A DNA stretch of 64,000 bases from Billgrantia desiderata (GCA_011742915.1 JAAQTN010000006.1:62001-126000), one strand, 5' to 3'; counted from the first letter of the stretch, positions 25,693 to 36,121 are shown. The notes: generated by a model not told the origin, from the letters alone. Numbers and translations: made by a program.

Positions 25693-25835
25693 AAAAAGCA
25701 CTCCACGGCTGGCTGCGTCGCCCAATCGCTGCGTTACGCGGTGCTCGGAGGCGTCACATATACCCCATATGCTCCACCTCCTGCGCTCCGGGCGCCTTGC
25801 GCTTGAGCCGCTCGCCGACCCGTGAAGCACTTTTT
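25693..25835. repeat. 143-bp palindromic intergenic element
   Basis: The outer arms (25693-25708 and 25820-25835) are imperfect inverted copies (13 of 16 match), beginning with an A-run and ending with a T-run, so the element can act as a bidirectional terminator between the convergent HypT-like and NadM/Nudix genes. The internal stretch 25724-25748 matches 23 of 25 bases of 2759-2783 upstream of yihG, in the same orientation. Members of a dispersed repeat family. Confidence 0.55.
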
Positions 25836-25843
25836 GTATGTCG

Positions 25844-26920
25844 CTAGATCCCGCCGAAATCGGCCGGCAGGCCGAGAAAATTCTGGATGATGAAGAAGTG
25901 GTCCTCGAACAGGCTGTCCGGTTCGAGCTCGGCCAGCGGTACCCAGCGTGCGTGGTCGCCGCCCTTGACCGGTTTGAGCTGGGGCAGCTGCTGATCGGGG
26001 CGCAGGGCGAAGTAGAAGGCCTCGGCCAGGGTGCGCCCGCGCCAGCTGCGGTGGGGCTCGTCGAACAGCCGCTGCCCGCGCAGTGAGCCCTTGAGCACCG
26101 GCTCCGGCACCTTGAGCCTGACCCGCTCGCGCAGCTCACGCAGGCAGGCGTCGAGCAGGCGCTCATGGGGGTTGATGAAGCCGCCGGGCAGCGCCAGCAG
26201 GCCTTTCCCTGGGGCGGCGGTACGCCGCACCAGCAGCACGTGGCCCGACTGCACCACCACGGCGTTCACCGTGACGAAGATAGGGGGGTAAGGGGCGTTG
26301 GCCCAGGCCTGGCGGTACTGCTCCAGCAGTTTCTGCTCCTCCATCAACTGCAGGTGTGCCTCGCTGTCGGCGAAATCCCGCAGCGCCTCGCAGACGCCGG
26401 GCGGCAGGTCGTGCGTCGCTCCGGTGCTGAGGTAGTCCTCGGTGGAGGAGGGGGAGCGGAACAGCCGCTCGCGGATCTGGCTGGCGGAAATGCCGTCGAC
26501 CAGCGGCACGCTGACCGATTCCCACTGGGGAAACAGCGAAAGATAGTAGCTCGACTGGCCGCGACTGGCGCCGATCAGGCCGATGCGCGGCAGGCGGGCG
26601 TGATGGTGACCTGCGATGTCGCGTACCTTGCGCTGTACGTCACGTACCCAGACGTCGTCGTTGTAGAGCGCATCCAGCAGCGGCACGATCTCGAGGCGCG
26701 CATTCTCCTCTTCGTCGAAGCAGCTGCGCAGCAGCGCCTGGCGTTCGTCGAAACGCCAGGGGTTGCGCAGCGAGCGCGCCTGCCAGGCCGACCCCACCAG
26801 CACGATGACCTGTCGCGCATGACGCAGGGCCTCGTTGATCACCGCCAGATGTCCCAGGTGCGGCGGCTGAAAACGTCCGATGAATACCAGGCAGTCGAAT
26901 TCGTGATCGGTATCGCTCAT
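25844..26920 (-). CDS. Bifunctional NMN adenylyltransferase / Nudix domain protein
   Basis: A 358-residue fusion. Residues about 9-190 form a nucleotidyltransferase with [11 protein letters not shown] (HxGH motif) and the ISASQIRE signature, expected to make NAD from NMN and ATP. From about residue 215 a Nudix domain follows, with box G-x5-E-x7-REL, but the final part reads RELRERVRL instead of REUxEExGU: the second metal Glu and the Gly are both Arg. The ATG at 26920 has AAGGA upstream; the open frame to 27037 has no family similarity. It converges with hypT-like and is divergent from yihY. Confidence 0.84.
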   Translation of the reverse strand: MSDTDHEFDCLVFIGRFQPPHLGHLAVINEALRHARQVIVLVGSAWQARSLRNPWRFDERQALLRSCFDEEENARLEIVPLLDALYNDDVWVRDVQRKVRDIAGHHHARLPRIGLIGASRGQSSYYLSLFPQWESVSVPLVDGISASQIRERLFRSPSSTEDYLSTGATHDLPPGVCEALRDFADSEAHLQLMEEQKLLEQYRQAWANAPYPPIFVTVNAVVVQSGHVLLVRRTAAPGKGLLALPGGFINPHERLLDACLRELRERVRLKVPEPVLKGSLRGQRLFDEPHRSWRGRTLAEAFYFALRPDQQLPQLKPVKGGDHARWVPLAELEPDSLFEDHFFIIQNFLGLPADFGGI

Positions 26921-27053
26921 CGCGCTTCCTTGGCTGGTGGCTGGGCGCACCATTATGGGCGCGGGGAGGCCGGGGCTGCAACGCGGGTCGCGTGCCGACA
27001 GGTGGCCTTCAGTAGCGTATGCTGAAATGGTGGCCAAAGGCGAAGGAGGCGTC

Positions 27054-27959
27054 GTGCACAGGTTCTCGATCCGGTTCTGGTGGAATACCCTTCAGCAAGC
27101 GATCTCTCTATGGCTGGAGCGCAATGCGTTCAGCTATGCCGGTTCGCTGGCTTTCTACACGCTCTTCTCGCTTGCGCCGACGGTAATCATTGCCGTCGCC
27201 GTGATCGGCATCGTCTTCGGTGAGGATGCCGCCCAAGGGCAGATCGTCGCTCAATTGCAGGGCACCCTGGGTGAGGAGGCGGCGCGGGCGGTGGAGCAGG
27301 CGGTGGCGGCGTCACGCATCGAGCAGGCGGGTATCCTGCCGACGTTGCTGGGTGTCGGTGGCCTACTGGTGGGGGCGACTACGGTGTTCGCACAGATGCA
27401 GTTCTCGCTCAACACCATCTGGGGCGTGACGGCCAAGCCCAGCCGCAACAGCGTGCTGATATTTCTCAAGCAGCGCCTGCTGTCGCTCGCCGTGGTACTG
27501 GCGATCGGCTTCATCCTGCTGGTGTCGCTGCTGGTGGGGATCATGATTCGTGCCATGCTGCAGGCGGTGGGCGATGCCATGCCGCTGCTCGGCGCTCTGA
27601 CGGCCGGCGCCGAGTTCCTGGTTGCCATGGCCGTGATCACGGCGCTGTTCGCCACCATCTTCAAGGTTCTGCCCGACGTGGTGCTGAGCTGGTGGGACGT
27701 GCTGCTGGGGGCCGTGGTCACCGCGCTGCTGTTCGCCATCGGGCGTAGTGCGATCGCCTCCTATCTGGCCTATACCGCTACCGCCTCGACCTACGGGGCA
27801 GCCGGTTCGGTGGTCATGATCCTGCTATGGGTCTACTACTCATCCCTCATTCTGCTGTTCGGGGCAGCGTTTACCCGCAGCTATCTGCTGGCCAGGGGGC
27901 GCGAGGTGGTGCCGCGTAACAGCGCCGTTCTCGTCAGGCGTGAGCTGGTGATGGATTGA
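27054..27959 (+). CDS. yihY: YihY/BrkB-family inner-membrane protein
   Basis: A 301-residue integral membrane protein of the YihY (once called BrkB or RNase BN) family, with about six hydrophobic helices and the conserved SLAFYTLFSLAPTVII and ASTYGAAGSVVMILLWVYYSS segments. Its transport or membrane role is unknown. AAGGAGG lies 4 bases before the GTG at 27054, which I prefer; an ATG at 27027 would add nine residues. It ends about 65 bases before the convergent leucine dehydrogenase. Confidence 0.84.
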   Translation: MHRFSIRFWWNTLQQAISLWLERNAFSYAGSLAFYTLFSLAPTVIIAVAVIGIVFGEDAAQGQIVAQLQGTLGEEAARAVEQAVAASRIEQAGILPTLLGVGGLLVGATTVFAQMQFSLNTIWGVTAKPSRNSVLIFLKQRLLSLAVVLAIGFILLVSLLVGIMIRAMLQAVGDAMPLLGALTAGAEFLVAMAVITALFATIFKVLPDVVLSWWDVLLGAVVTALLFAIGRSAIASYLAYTATASTYGAAGSVVMILLWVYYSSLILLFGAAFTRSYLLARGREVVPRNSAVLVRRELVMD

Positions 27960-28023
27960 CGAACGGGCAGCGAGCGGCGGCAGGCCGGGCGGATGTGCCG
28001 CCCGGCCTTGGCCGTACATAGCC

Positions 28024-29061
28024 TCAGCCGGCGAGGCGCTCGCGTGCCAGTTGATCCGCCACGGCGGCAGGGCTCTTGTCCTCGCTCTGCGCTCGGCTGA
28101 GGATCTCGTCCACCGTTTCGGCGATGCGCTCCACGTGCCGCATGACCGAGTCGCGGTTGTAGCGCTGGTGACGCTGGGCCTCGACTTCGATGACGCCGCC
28201 GGCGTTGGCCACGTAATCGGGCGTGTAGAGAATGCCGCGGGCCTGCAATCGTCCGGCAACTGCCGCCGTCGCCAGCTGGTTGTTGGCGGCGCCGCAAATC
28301 ACCTTGGCCTTGAGGCGCTCGGCTACCTCGTCGGTCAGTACTGCCCCGAGGGCGCAGGGGGCGAAGACGTCCACGTCGGCATCGAAAATGGCATCGGGCG
28401 CGACGCTCTCGGCACTCAGTTCGCTGACCAGCATGCCGAGGCTGTCGCGGTCGACATCGGTCAGCACCAGCTTGGCGCCGGCTTCGTGCAGCTCGCGGGC
28501 AAGGTGGGCGCCGACGTGACCGACCCCCTGGATGGCGACGCGCAGCCCTTGCAGGTCGCTACGGCCGAGGCGATGGCGTACGGCACTCTTGAGCGCGCAG
28601 AAAACGCCGTGGGCGGTGAAGGGCGAGGGGTCACCCGAGTTGCCGTCGTGGCCCAGCCCGCTGACATGTGACGTCTCCTGACGAATCAGGCGCATGTCCT
28701 CCTCGCCGCTGCCGGAGTCCTCGGCGGTGATGTATCGGCCGCCCAGCGATTCCACGAGCCGGCCCATGGCGTACAGCATGGCGGGGGTCTTGTCGCGACG
28801 CGGGTCGGCGATGATCACGGCCTTGCCGCCGCCCAGGGGCAGGTCGGCCAGGGCCGACTTGTAGGTCATGCCACGGGACAGACGCAGCACGTCGGTCAGA
28901 GCGTCCGCTTCGCTGGCGTAGGGGTAGATGCGCAGGCCGCCCAGGGCAGGGCCGCGGCGCGTGTCGTGGATGGCGATGATGGCGCGCAGGCCGCTGGCCT
29001 CGTCGCTGCCGAAGACGATCTGCTGGTGATGGTCGAACTCGGGGTGGTCGAAGATCTGCAT
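28024..29061 (-). CDS. ldh: Leucine dehydrogenase (Glu/Leu/Phe/Val dehydrogenase family)
   Basis: A 345-residue amino-acid dehydrogenase. The catalytic Lys is in LPLGGGKAVI and the substrate-binding Lys in GMTYKSAL; the NAD fold has GVGHVGAHLA (about residue 177). The Glu/Leu/Phe/Val family oxidatively deaminates branched-chain or aromatic amino acids. ALGGLRIYPYASEADALTDVLRLSRGMTYK fits LeuDH better than GDH, and the subunit length agrees. The ATG at 29061 has a GGGAG at 9-10 bases. Divergent from acylphosphatase. Confidence 0.85.
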   Translation of the reverse strand: MQIFDHPEFDHHQQIVFGSDEASGLRAIIAIHDTRRGPALGGLRIYPYASEADALTDVLRLSRGMTYKSALADLPLGGGKAVIIADPRRDKTPAMLYAMGRLVESLGGRYITAEDSGSGEEDMRLIRQETSHVSGLGHDGNSGDPSPFTAHGVFCALKSAVRHRLGRSDLQGLRVAIQGVGHVGAHLARELHEAGAKLVLTDVDRDSLGMLVSELSAESVAPDAIFDADVDVFAPCALGAVLTDEVAERLKAKVICGAANNQLATAAVAGRLQARGILYTPDYVANAGGVIEVEAQRHQRYNRDSVMRHVERIAETVDEILSRAQSEDKSPAAVADQLARERLAG

Positions 29062-29217
29062 GGCGATATCTCCCTTGTGAGGATGCGTTGTTGTGATGTG
29101 GAGCGCAGTGGTTGGCACTGCTTCCGTTGGGCGGTCGTTGCTTGTGGCGTGACCGCATCCTTAGTATCAAGGTTAGAGCATCCGTGCGCACCCATTTCAG
29201 TCAATGAGGAGACGAAA

Positions 29218-29490
29218 ATGAGCAAACGCTGTGTGAAGGCGCTGGTGGCCGGCAAGGTGCAGGGAGTGTGGTACCGCCGTGCGGTTCAGGAGCAGGCGTT
29301 GCAGCACGGCTTGACCGGCTACGCCAAGAATCTCCCTGATGGGCAGGTCGAGGTGCTGCTGTGCGGTAATGGCGAGGCGGTCAACCAGGTGTCAGCATGG
29401 CTGTGGCAGGGGCCGCCCAATGCCCGGGTCACGCACGTCGAGCTGGAAGCGCTGGAGTGCCATGACCCGGACAACTTCGTTTGCCTCTGA
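29218..29490 (+). CDS. acyP: Acylphosphatase
   Basis: A 90-residue protein that hydrolyses acyl phosphates. It has the family motif GKVQGVWYRRAVQEQA with the catalytic Arg, and the Asn in YAKNLPDGQVEV. The fold and length are normal. An AATGAGGAGACGAAA arrangement puts GGAG just upstream. It is divergent from leucine dehydrogenase with a 156-base gap and ends 4 bases before the convergent nucleoside hydrolase stop. Confidence 0.93.
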   Translation: MSKRCVKALVAGKVQGVWYRRAVQEQALQHGLTGYAKNLPDGQVEVLLCGNGEAVNQVSAWLWQGPPNARVTHVELEALECHDPDNFVCL

Positions 29491-29494
29491 TTGC

Positions 29495-30439
29495 TTAACT
29501 TAGCGTGGCAGTGATCCACTCCACTAAGGCTTCACCGTCCACTTCGAGGCACACTTCCGCCAGGGGCGTCTGCGACCAGCGCTCCTGGATGAAACCGCGC
29601 CCCTCGGGGGCGAACAGGGTCTGACCCTCGGCCAGCCCCTCGGTGACGACCGCCAGATGCCCCGGCGCGGTGGTGAACAGCTCCGGGCGTAGCAGCCAGG
29701 CCAGCGCACAGCTGTCGTGGGGGCAGCAGCCGTCGATGCCGAGGAATTCGCGATAGAAGTCGCGGTAGAAGGCGTAGCTGCCGGCCAGCACCTTGCCCAG
29801 CTCGTCCTGACCCGCCTCGATGCGTTGCATGTGGGCCGGCGTCAGCACGCAGCGATGGGTTACGTCGAGACCCACCAGGGTCAGCGGCCAGCCAGCGGTG
29901 AGCACGCGCTGGGCGGCGTGGGGGTCGTTGAACATGTTGGCCTCGGCCACCGGCGTGACGTTGCCGCCCTCGCGGACCGAGCCCCCCATGATCACCACCC
30001 GCTTGACCTTCTCGGTGAGCGCCGGGTCGAGCTGCAGAGCAGCGGCCAGGTTGCCCACCGGCCCGACCGCGACCAGGGTGACTTCACCGGGACGCTCGTT
30101 GACGGTGTCGACGATGAACTGCGCGGCGCTGCGCGGATCCTTCTTTCCCTTCACCTCGGGCAGCGCGATGTTGCCCAGGCCGTTGGCGCCGTGGATATGC
30201 GCCGGCGCGGGATGACGCGGCTTGACCATGGGGCCGGCGGCGCCCTGGGCGACGGGCACGTCGCCGCGCCCGGCCAGTTCGCACAGCAGCAGGCCATTAT
30301 GGGTGGCGGTCTCGATGTCGACGTTGCCGTAGGTAGTGGTCAAGCCGAGCAGCTCGATGTCGGGATGACGCAGGGCGATGGCGATGGCCTGGGCGTCGTC
30401 GACGCCGGGGTCGGTATCGAAGATGGTCGGGTGCGACAC
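29495..30439 (-). CDS. rihA: Ribonucleoside hydrolase
   Basis: A 314-residue nucleoside hydrolase that splits ribonucleosides into base and ribose. The metal-binding DTDPGVDDAQAI motif is at residues 8-19 and ANGLGNIALPE follows near 85. The C-terminal HDSCALAWLLRPELF block is typical. It ends the operon begun by the 2-hydroxyacid dehydrogenase and ribokinase, so ribose released here would be phosphorylated at once. Assignment to RihA, B or C is not certain. Confidence 0.85.
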   Translation of the reverse strand: MSHPTIFDTDPGVDDAQAIAIALRHPDIELLGLTTTYGNVDIETATHNGLLLCELAGRGDVPVAQGAAGPMVKPRHPAPAHIHGANGLGNIALPEVKGKKDPRSAAQFIVDTVNERPGEVTLVAVGPVGNLAAALQLDPALTEKVKRVVIMGGSVREGGNVTPVAEANMFNDPHAAQRVLTAGWPLTLVGLDVTHRCVLTPAHMQRIEAGQDELGKVLAGSYAFYRDFYREFLGIDGCCPHDSCALAWLLRPELFTTAPGHLAVVTEGLAEGQTLFAPEGRGFIQERWSQTPLAEVCLEVDGEALVEWITATLS

Positions 30440-30457
30440 GTTGCCTCCTTGTGGGTG

Positions 30458-31408
30458 TCAGGCGCTCTGTGAGCCGGTGAGATATCGCTCGACCTCGTCG
30501 CGCGATGGAATGCTGTCGGCGGCACCGGACTGCTGCACGCCGAGTGCGGCGGCGTGGGCGGCCAGCGCCAGGCAGTCGGGGACGCTGCGCTGTTCCTGCA
30601 GGGCCGCCATGAAATAGCCGATGAAGGTGTCGCCGGCGCCGGTGGTGTCCACCGGCTCGACCGGCAGGGCGGGCTGGAAGTGGCGCTCGTCGCCCGCCTG
30701 GTACCAGGCTCCTTCGCTGCCCAGGGTCAACACCGTTGCCGTTTGCGGCAGCCGTGTCTGCAGACCCTGAAGCAGCGCCTGGGCATCGCTGGTCTCGGGC
30801 AGGCCGGCCAGCCAGGCCGCCTCGCCACGATTGACGAACAGTAGTTTGCAGGCATCGAGGGGCAGCTCCAGCACCGTGTCGGACATCGGTGCGGGATTGA
30901 AGGCGACGGCCAGGTCCTGCCTACGCGCGCACTCGAGCAGCTCGGCCAGGGCGTTGCACTCGTTCTGCACCAGCAGCCAATCGCCGGGCTGGGCCGCTTC
31001 GCACAAGGCGTCGCGATGCCGACGCGTGAAGCCGTGGTTGGCGCCGGGAAACAGGATGATGGCGTTCTCGCCGCGATCGTCGACCTGGATGATGGCGTGT
31101 CCGCTGGGCTCGTCGACCAGCTCCAGGTGGGTGACGTCGACCCCGGCGCGGGCCAGACGGTCGCGGGCCCAGGCGTCCTGGCGGCCCAGGCGGCCCCAGT
31201 GGCACACCTGGCCGCCGGCCAGTGCCATGGCCAGCGACTGGTTGGCCCCTTTGCCGCCGAGACCGAGATGGTAGCTGCGGCTGGCCAAGGTCTCGCCGGG
31301 GTGGACCAGGTGCGGCACGCGATAGAAGTGGTCGAGATTGATCGAGCCGAAGTTGTGAAGCTTGGAGTTGTGCAGCATAGAGTTGTGCGGCATGGGGTCG
31401 TGCAGCAT
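30458..31408 (-). CDS. rbsK: Ribokinase with a repeat-encoded N-terminus
   Basis: A 316-residue PfkB-family sugar kinase. The sugar-binding GLGGKGANQSLA motif (about residue 50) and the ATP/anion-hole TTGAGDTFIGYF with catalytic Asp (about 257) are clear. It phosphorylates ribose to ribose-5-phosphate. The first 20 residues come from four 15-bp units, each giving a five-residue variant of M-L-H-N-S. The start at 31408 has GGAG 8 bases upstream; ATGs at 31393 and 31378 are also possible starts. The stop of the upstream dehydrogenase is 2 bases before. Confidence 0.86.
   Translation of the reverse strand: MLHDPMPHNSMLHNSKLHNFGSINLDHFYRVPHLVHPGETLASRSYHLGLGGKGANQSLAMALAGGQVCHWGRLGRQDAWARDRLARAGVDVTHLELVDEPSGHAIIQVDDRGENAIILFPGANHGFTRRHRDALCEAAQPGDWLLVQNECNALAELLECARRQDLAVAFNPAPMSDTVLELPLDACKLLFVNRGEAAWLAGLPETSDAQALLQGLQTRLPQTATVLTLGSEGAWYQAGDERHFQPALPVEPVDTTGAGDTFIGYFMAALQEQRSVPDCLALAAHAAALGVQQSGAADSIPSRDEVERYLTGSQSA
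31349..31408 (-). repeat. Four 15-bp in-frame tandem repeats at the ribokinase start
   Basis: Four consecutive 15-bp units encode MLHDP, MPHNS, MLHNS and KLHNF on the minus strand. Three carry an ATG, at 31408, 31393 and 31378. A change of unit number would keep the frame. Confidence 0.8.
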
Positions 31409-31410
31409 GG

Positions 31411-32358
<948 letters not shown>

Positions 32359-32513
32359 GCTGAATTCCTTGTGTTGGTTCGCCGCGGCAGGGCTGGGACA
32401 CGCCTTGCCAGGCACGTTATACTATCGGGCTTTCACGGCAGGCTTGGAATGTGCACCGCTCGACCCTATATCGCCGTTGGTTGCGCGCTGTCGAATCAGG
32501 AGTGAATTGAACC

Positions 32514-32786
32514 ATGCCCATCTATGAATATCAGTGCAAGGCCTGCGGCCATCGTCTGGAGAAGCTCCAGAAGCTCAGCGCCGCCCCTCTGACCGACTGT
32601 CCTGCCTGTGAAGCACCGGCGCTTTCCCGCCTGGTTTCCGCGGCGGGCTTCCGGCTGGCCGGCGGCGGCTGGTACGAAACCGACTTCAAGTCCGGCAGCA
32701 AGAAGAATCTGGCCGGCGACTCCGCTGGCGGCGGCGGAGAGAGCAAGGAAAGCAAAGCGCCGGCAAAGGACGGCGCCGCGGCCTGA
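32514..32786 (+). CDS. FmdB-family zinc-ribbon protein
   Basis: A 90-residue protein with the N-terminal MPIYEYQCKACGHRLEKLQK motif and a second Cys pair (CPAC) forming a zinc ribbon, then a Gly/Lys-rich low-complexity tail. FmdB proteins are common upstream of aspS in gammaproteobacteria, and aspS follows here after 46 bases. Suggested roles include transcriptional regulation, but no activity is established. The tail is probably disordered. Confidence 0.85.
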   Translation: MPIYEYQCKACGHRLEKLQKLSAAPLTDCPACEAPALSRLVSAAGFRLAGGGWYETDFKSGSKKNLAGDSAGGGGESKESKAPAKDGAAA

Positions 32787-32832
32787 CCGCCACCGACCCC
32801 TCAATCGATAACGTTACGAAACAGGATACGAC

Positions 32833-34611
32833 ATGCGCAGCCATTATTGCGGCCAGCTCAACGAGACCATGGTGGACCAGACGGTCACCCTGTGCGGCTG
32901 GGTTCACCGCCGCCGTGACCACGGGGGCGTGATCTTCCTCGACATGCGCGATCGCGACGGCATCGCCCAGGTCGTGGTCGACCCCGATACCGCCGAGGCC
33001 TTCGCCACTGCCGACCGTGCTCGCAGCGAGTACGTGCTGCGCATTTCCGGCCGCGTGCGTCTGCGCCCCGAGGGTACCCAGAACCCCAAGATGCCCACCG
33101 GCATGATCGAGGTACTGGCCAAGGAGGTCGAAGTGCTGAACACGGCGGCCACGCCGCCGTTCCAGCTTGACGAGCATGGCAAGGTCGGCGAGGAGGTGCG
33201 GCTCAAGCACCGCTACATCGACCTGCGCCGCCCGGAGATGATCGAGAAGCTGCGCCTGCGTTCGCGCATCTCGCACCACGTGCGCGCCTTCCTCGAGGGG
33301 CAGGGCTTCCTCGACATCGAGACGCCGATCCTGACCCGCGCCACGCCCGAGGGTGCCCGCGACTACCTGGTGCCGAGTCGTACCCATCCGGGCAGCTTCT
33401 TTGCCCTGCCGCAGTCGCCGCAGCTGTTCAAGCAGCTGCTGATGGTGGCCGGCTTCGACCGCTACTACCAGATCGCCAAGTGCTTCCGCGACGAGGACCT
33501 GCGCGCCGACCGTCAGCCGGAGTTCACCCAGATCGATATCGAGGCCTCCTTCGTCGAGGAGAACGATATCATGGGCGTGACCGAGGCCATGATCCGTGAG
33601 CTGTTCCAGGACGTGCTCGACGTGGAACTGCCCGAGTTCCCGCGCATGAGCTGGGCCGAGGCCATGGACCGTTACGGCTCCGACAAGCCCGACCTGCGCA
33701 TTCCGCTGACGCTGGTCGACGTCGACGACCTGATGAAGCAGGTCGACTTCCAGGTCTTCTCCGGCCCGGCCAACGCTGCCGACGGCCGCGTCGCGGCGCT
33801 CAAGGTGCCGGGTGGGGCCAGCATGTCGCGCAAGGTGATCGACGACTACACCAAGTTCGTCGGTATCTACGGCGCCAAGGGGCTGGCCTGGATCAAGGTC
33901 AACGAGCGTGCCAAGGGTCTCGAAGGGCTGCAGTCGCCGATCGTCAAGTTCATGGAGAACGTGATCGAGGAGCTGCTCGACCGCGTGGGCGCGGCAGACG
34001 GCGACATCGTCTTCTTCGGCGCCGACAAGGCCAGGATCGTCAACGAGGCGTTGGGTGCGCTGCGGGTCAAGCTGGGCGAGGACCTCAACCTCTACACCCG
34101 CCCCTGGGCACCGCTGTGGGTGGTCGACTTCCCGATGTTCGAAGCCGACGACAACGGCCGCCTGAGCCCGCTGCACCATCCGTTCACCTCGCCCTCGTGC
34201 AGCCCGGAAGAGCTCAAGGCCAACCCGGCCGCGGCGCTCTCGCGGGCCTACGACATGGTGCTCAACGGCACCGAGCTGGGCGGCGGCTCGATCCGTATCC
34301 ACGACCAGCAGATGCAGAGCACCGTGTTCGAGATCCTCGGCATCGGCGAGGAGGAAGCCCGCGAGAAGTTCGGCTTCCTGCTCGACGCCCTGCACTATGG
34401 TGCGCCGCCCCACGGCGGCCTGGCGTTCGGCCTCGACCGCCTGGTGATGCTGATGGCCGGCTCGCGTACCATTCGTGAAGTGATCGCCTTCCCCAAGACC
34501 CAGAGTGCGGCCTGTCTGATGACCGACGCGCCGGGCGAGGTGAGCGGCGACCAGCTGCGCGAACTCAACATTCGTCTGCGCCAGAAGGCCAAGGCGGAAG
34601 GGCAGGAGTGA
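32833..34611 (+). CDS. aspS: Aspartate--tRNA ligase, probably non-discriminating
   Basis: A 592-residue class II synthetase of bacterial length. Motif 2 ([20 protein letters not shown]) and motif 3 ([13 protein letters not shown]) are present, as is the GAD insertion. The anticodon-binding domain reads [10 protein letters not shown], with His30 and not the Leu that E. coli has in RRRDLGSLIF. This His is seen in synthetases, such as that of Pseudomonas aeruginosa, that also charge tRNA-Asn with Asp before GatCAB converts it to Asn. A terminator follows 30 bases later. Confidence 0.95.
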   Translation: MRSHYCGQLNETMVDQTVTLCGWVHRRRDHGGVIFLDMRDRDGIAQVVVDPDTAEAFATADRARSEYVLRISGRVRLRPEGTQNPKMPTGMIEVLAKEVEVLNTAATPPFQLDEHGKVGEEVRLKHRYIDLRRPEMIEKLRLRSRISHHVRAFLEGQGFLDIETPILTRATPEGARDYLVPSRTHPGSFFALPQSPQLFKQLLMVAGFDRYYQIAKCFRDEDLRADRQPEFTQIDIEASFVEENDIMGVTEAMIRELFQDVLDVELPEFPRMSWAEAMDRYGSDKPDLRIPLTLVDVDDLMKQVDFQVFSGPANAADGRVAALKVPGGASMSRKVIDDYTKFVGIYGAKGLAWIKVNERAKGLEGLQSPIVKFMENVIEELLDRVGAADGDIVFFGADKARIVNEALGALRVKLGEDLNLYTRPWAPLWVVDFPMFEADDNGRLSPLHHPFTSPSCSPEELKANPAAALSRAYDMVLNGTELGGGSIRIHDQQMQSTVFEILGIGEEEAREKFGFLLDALHYGAPPHGGLAFGLDRLVMLMAGSRTIREVIAFPKTQSAACLMTDAPGEVSGDQLRELNIRLRQKAKAEGQE

Positions 34612-34640
34612 GTACGCCTGCCAGCTGTGCGATGAACGAG

Positions 34641-34668
34641 ACCGGCGCCCCAGTGGCGCCGGTTTCGC
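34641..34668 (+). terminator. Terminator after aspS
   Basis: ACCGGCGCC and GGCGCCGGT pair perfectly (9 bp) around CCAGT and lead into TTTCG, 30 bases after aspS. Confidence 0.7.
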
Positions 34669-34729
34669 GACGCCATCAGGGTGGCCGTGGCACACGTATG
34701 GCGACCACCTGCGCGAGGGAGAGGGTGTC

Positions 34730-35269
34730 GTGCTGATCCTCGGAATCGATCCCGGCTCACGCATCACCGGCTACGGCGTGCTCGACGTCACCACGCCCAA
34801 GCCGCGCTACGTCGCCAGTGGCTGTATTCGGTTGCAGGACGTCGAGCTGCCTCAGCGTCTGGCGCGCATCTATACCGGCATCGCCGAGCTGATCGGCGAG
34901 TATCGCCCGGGGGAGCTGGCCATCGAGCAGGTGTTCATGGCCAAGAATCCCGATTCCGCGCTGAAGCTGGGTCAGGCACGCGGCGCGGCCATCGTCTGCG
35001 CCGCCAATCACGGCCTGGCCGTGCATGAATACGGGCCGCGTCAGATCAAGCAGGCGGTCACCGGCAGCGGGGCGGCGACCAAGACTCAGATCCAGCATAT
35101 GGTGGTGGCGGTGCTGGGGCTCGACGGTACGCCCCAGGCCGATGCCGCCGACGCGCTGGCCATCGCGCTGACCCATGCCCATGCCCGGCTGGGCCTGGTC
35201 ACGCAGGGCAGTTTCGGCGGCCATCGGGCGCGTCGGCGCGGCAGCTCCTGGCGCGACTTCCAACCTTGA
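34730..35269 (+). CDS. ruvC: Holliday-junction resolvase RuvC
   Basis: A 179-residue endonuclease with the catalytic D7 in [10 protein letters not shown] and further acidic residues in [12 protein letters not shown] (about E66) and [14 protein letters not shown] near 140. It cuts Holliday junctions during recombination with RuvAB. It starts with GTG, preceded by GAGGG. ruvA begins 136 bases later behind a possible terminator and promoter, so ruvC and ruvAB may be separate transcripts. Confidence 0.95.
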   Translation: MLILGIDPGSRITGYGVLDVTTPKPRYVASGCIRLQDVELPQRLARIYTGIAELIGEYRPGELAIEQVFMAKNPDSALKLGQARGAAIVCAANHGLAVHEYGPRQIKQAVTGSGAATKTQIQHMVVAVLGLDGTPQADAADALAIALTHAHARLGLVTQGSFGGHRARRRGSSWRDFQP

Positions 35270-35298
35270 AAGCGCGTTGACGCTTTCGGCAAAATAAT
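35268..35298 (+). terminator. Possible terminator overlapping the ruvC stop
   Basis: GAAAGCG and CGCTTTC (7-bp perfect stem) around CGTTGA, followed by GGCAAAATAATTTT. The stem overlaps the stop codon, so termination is only tentative. Confidence 0.45.
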
Positions 35299-35322
35299 TT
35301 TCGAACACCGTTTGTAGTGGGC

Positions 35323-35351
35323 TGGTCAGCCGCTTGAGCGACCAGTATAGT
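35323..35351 (+). promoter_or_regulatory. Candidate ruvAB promoter
   Basis: -35 TGGTCA at 35323-35328 and -10 TATAGT at 35346-35351 with a 17-base spacer. CTGGTC and GACCAG form an inverted repeat across the spacer (35322-35345). No LexA box was found there. Confidence 0.45.
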
Positions 35352-35405
35352 GGCGCCAGGAAGGCCGTGCGCCTCAGACGTATTCGCATCGGGAAACAAT
35401 GCCCA

Positions 35406-36020
35406 ATGATAGGACGCTTGCGTGGCACCCTGCTCGAGAAACAACCGCCCTGGCTGGTCGTGGACGTAGCCGGGGTCGGCTATGAGCTGGAGGCTTCGAT
35501 GACCACGCTGGTGGCGCTGCCCGGGGTGGGAGAAGCGGTGTCGCTCTATACGCACCTCACCGTGCGTGAAGACGCCCACCTGCTGTTCGGCTTCGCCCGT
35601 GAGCAGGAGCGCGCGCTGTTTCGCGCCCTGATCAAGGTCAACGGTATCGGCCCCAAGCTGGCCCTGGCGATCCTGTCCGGCATGGACGAGACGGCGTTCA
35701 TCCGCTGCGTGATGGAGGATGACGTCAAGAGCCTGACGCGCCTGCCCGGGGTCGGCAAGAAGACCGCCGAGCGCCTGGTCATCGAGATGCGCGACCGCTT
35801 TCCTCACTGGGAGCAGAACGCTGCCGTCGACCCGGCGGACATCGCCACGCTGCCCGGCGGTCTGCGGGAGCGTCAGGATCCGCTGGCCGATGCCGAGGCG
35901 GCACTGGTCAGCCTGGGCTACAAGCCGACCGAGGCCGCGAAGATGCTGTCCGGGCTGGAAGAGGGCCAGTCGACCGAAGCCCTGATCAAGGCCGCCTTGA
36001 CCAAGCGGATGGCCGGGTAG
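35406..36020 (+). CDS. ruvA: Holliday-junction DNA helicase subunit RuvA
   Basis: A 204-residue protein (E. coli RuvA 203). The N-terminal MIGRLRGTLLEKQPPWLVVDVAGVGYE and the helix-hairpin-helix pairs VNGIGPKLALAIL and LPGVGKKTAERLV are typical; the C-terminal domain III (about 150-204) contacts RuvB. The tetramer binds the four-way junction. The ATG at 35406 gives the normal family start. ruvB follows 101 bases downstream. Confidence 0.95.
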   Translation: MIGRLRGTLLEKQPPWLVVDVAGVGYELEASMTTLVALPGVGEAVSLYTHLTVREDAHLLFGFAREQERALFRALIKVNGIGPKLALAILSGMDETAFIRCVMEDDVKSLTRLPGVGKKTAERLVIEMRDRFPHWEQNAAVDPADIATLPGGLRERQDPLADAEAALVSLGYKPTEAAKMLSGLEEGQSTEALIKAALTKRMAG

Positions 36021-36121
36021 GGCGCGCATGGCGGGCCACGACTCGACAGAACTCAACCGTCGTTTGATCGGAGACAGGGACTTTCGTCCTGAATTTTTCA
36101 TGAGCGCCGCGAGTGTTCGAC

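Noticed and set aside
32686..34767. 693-codon minus-strand frame opposite aspS
   Set aside because: Shadow of aspS; no start signal or domain similarity.
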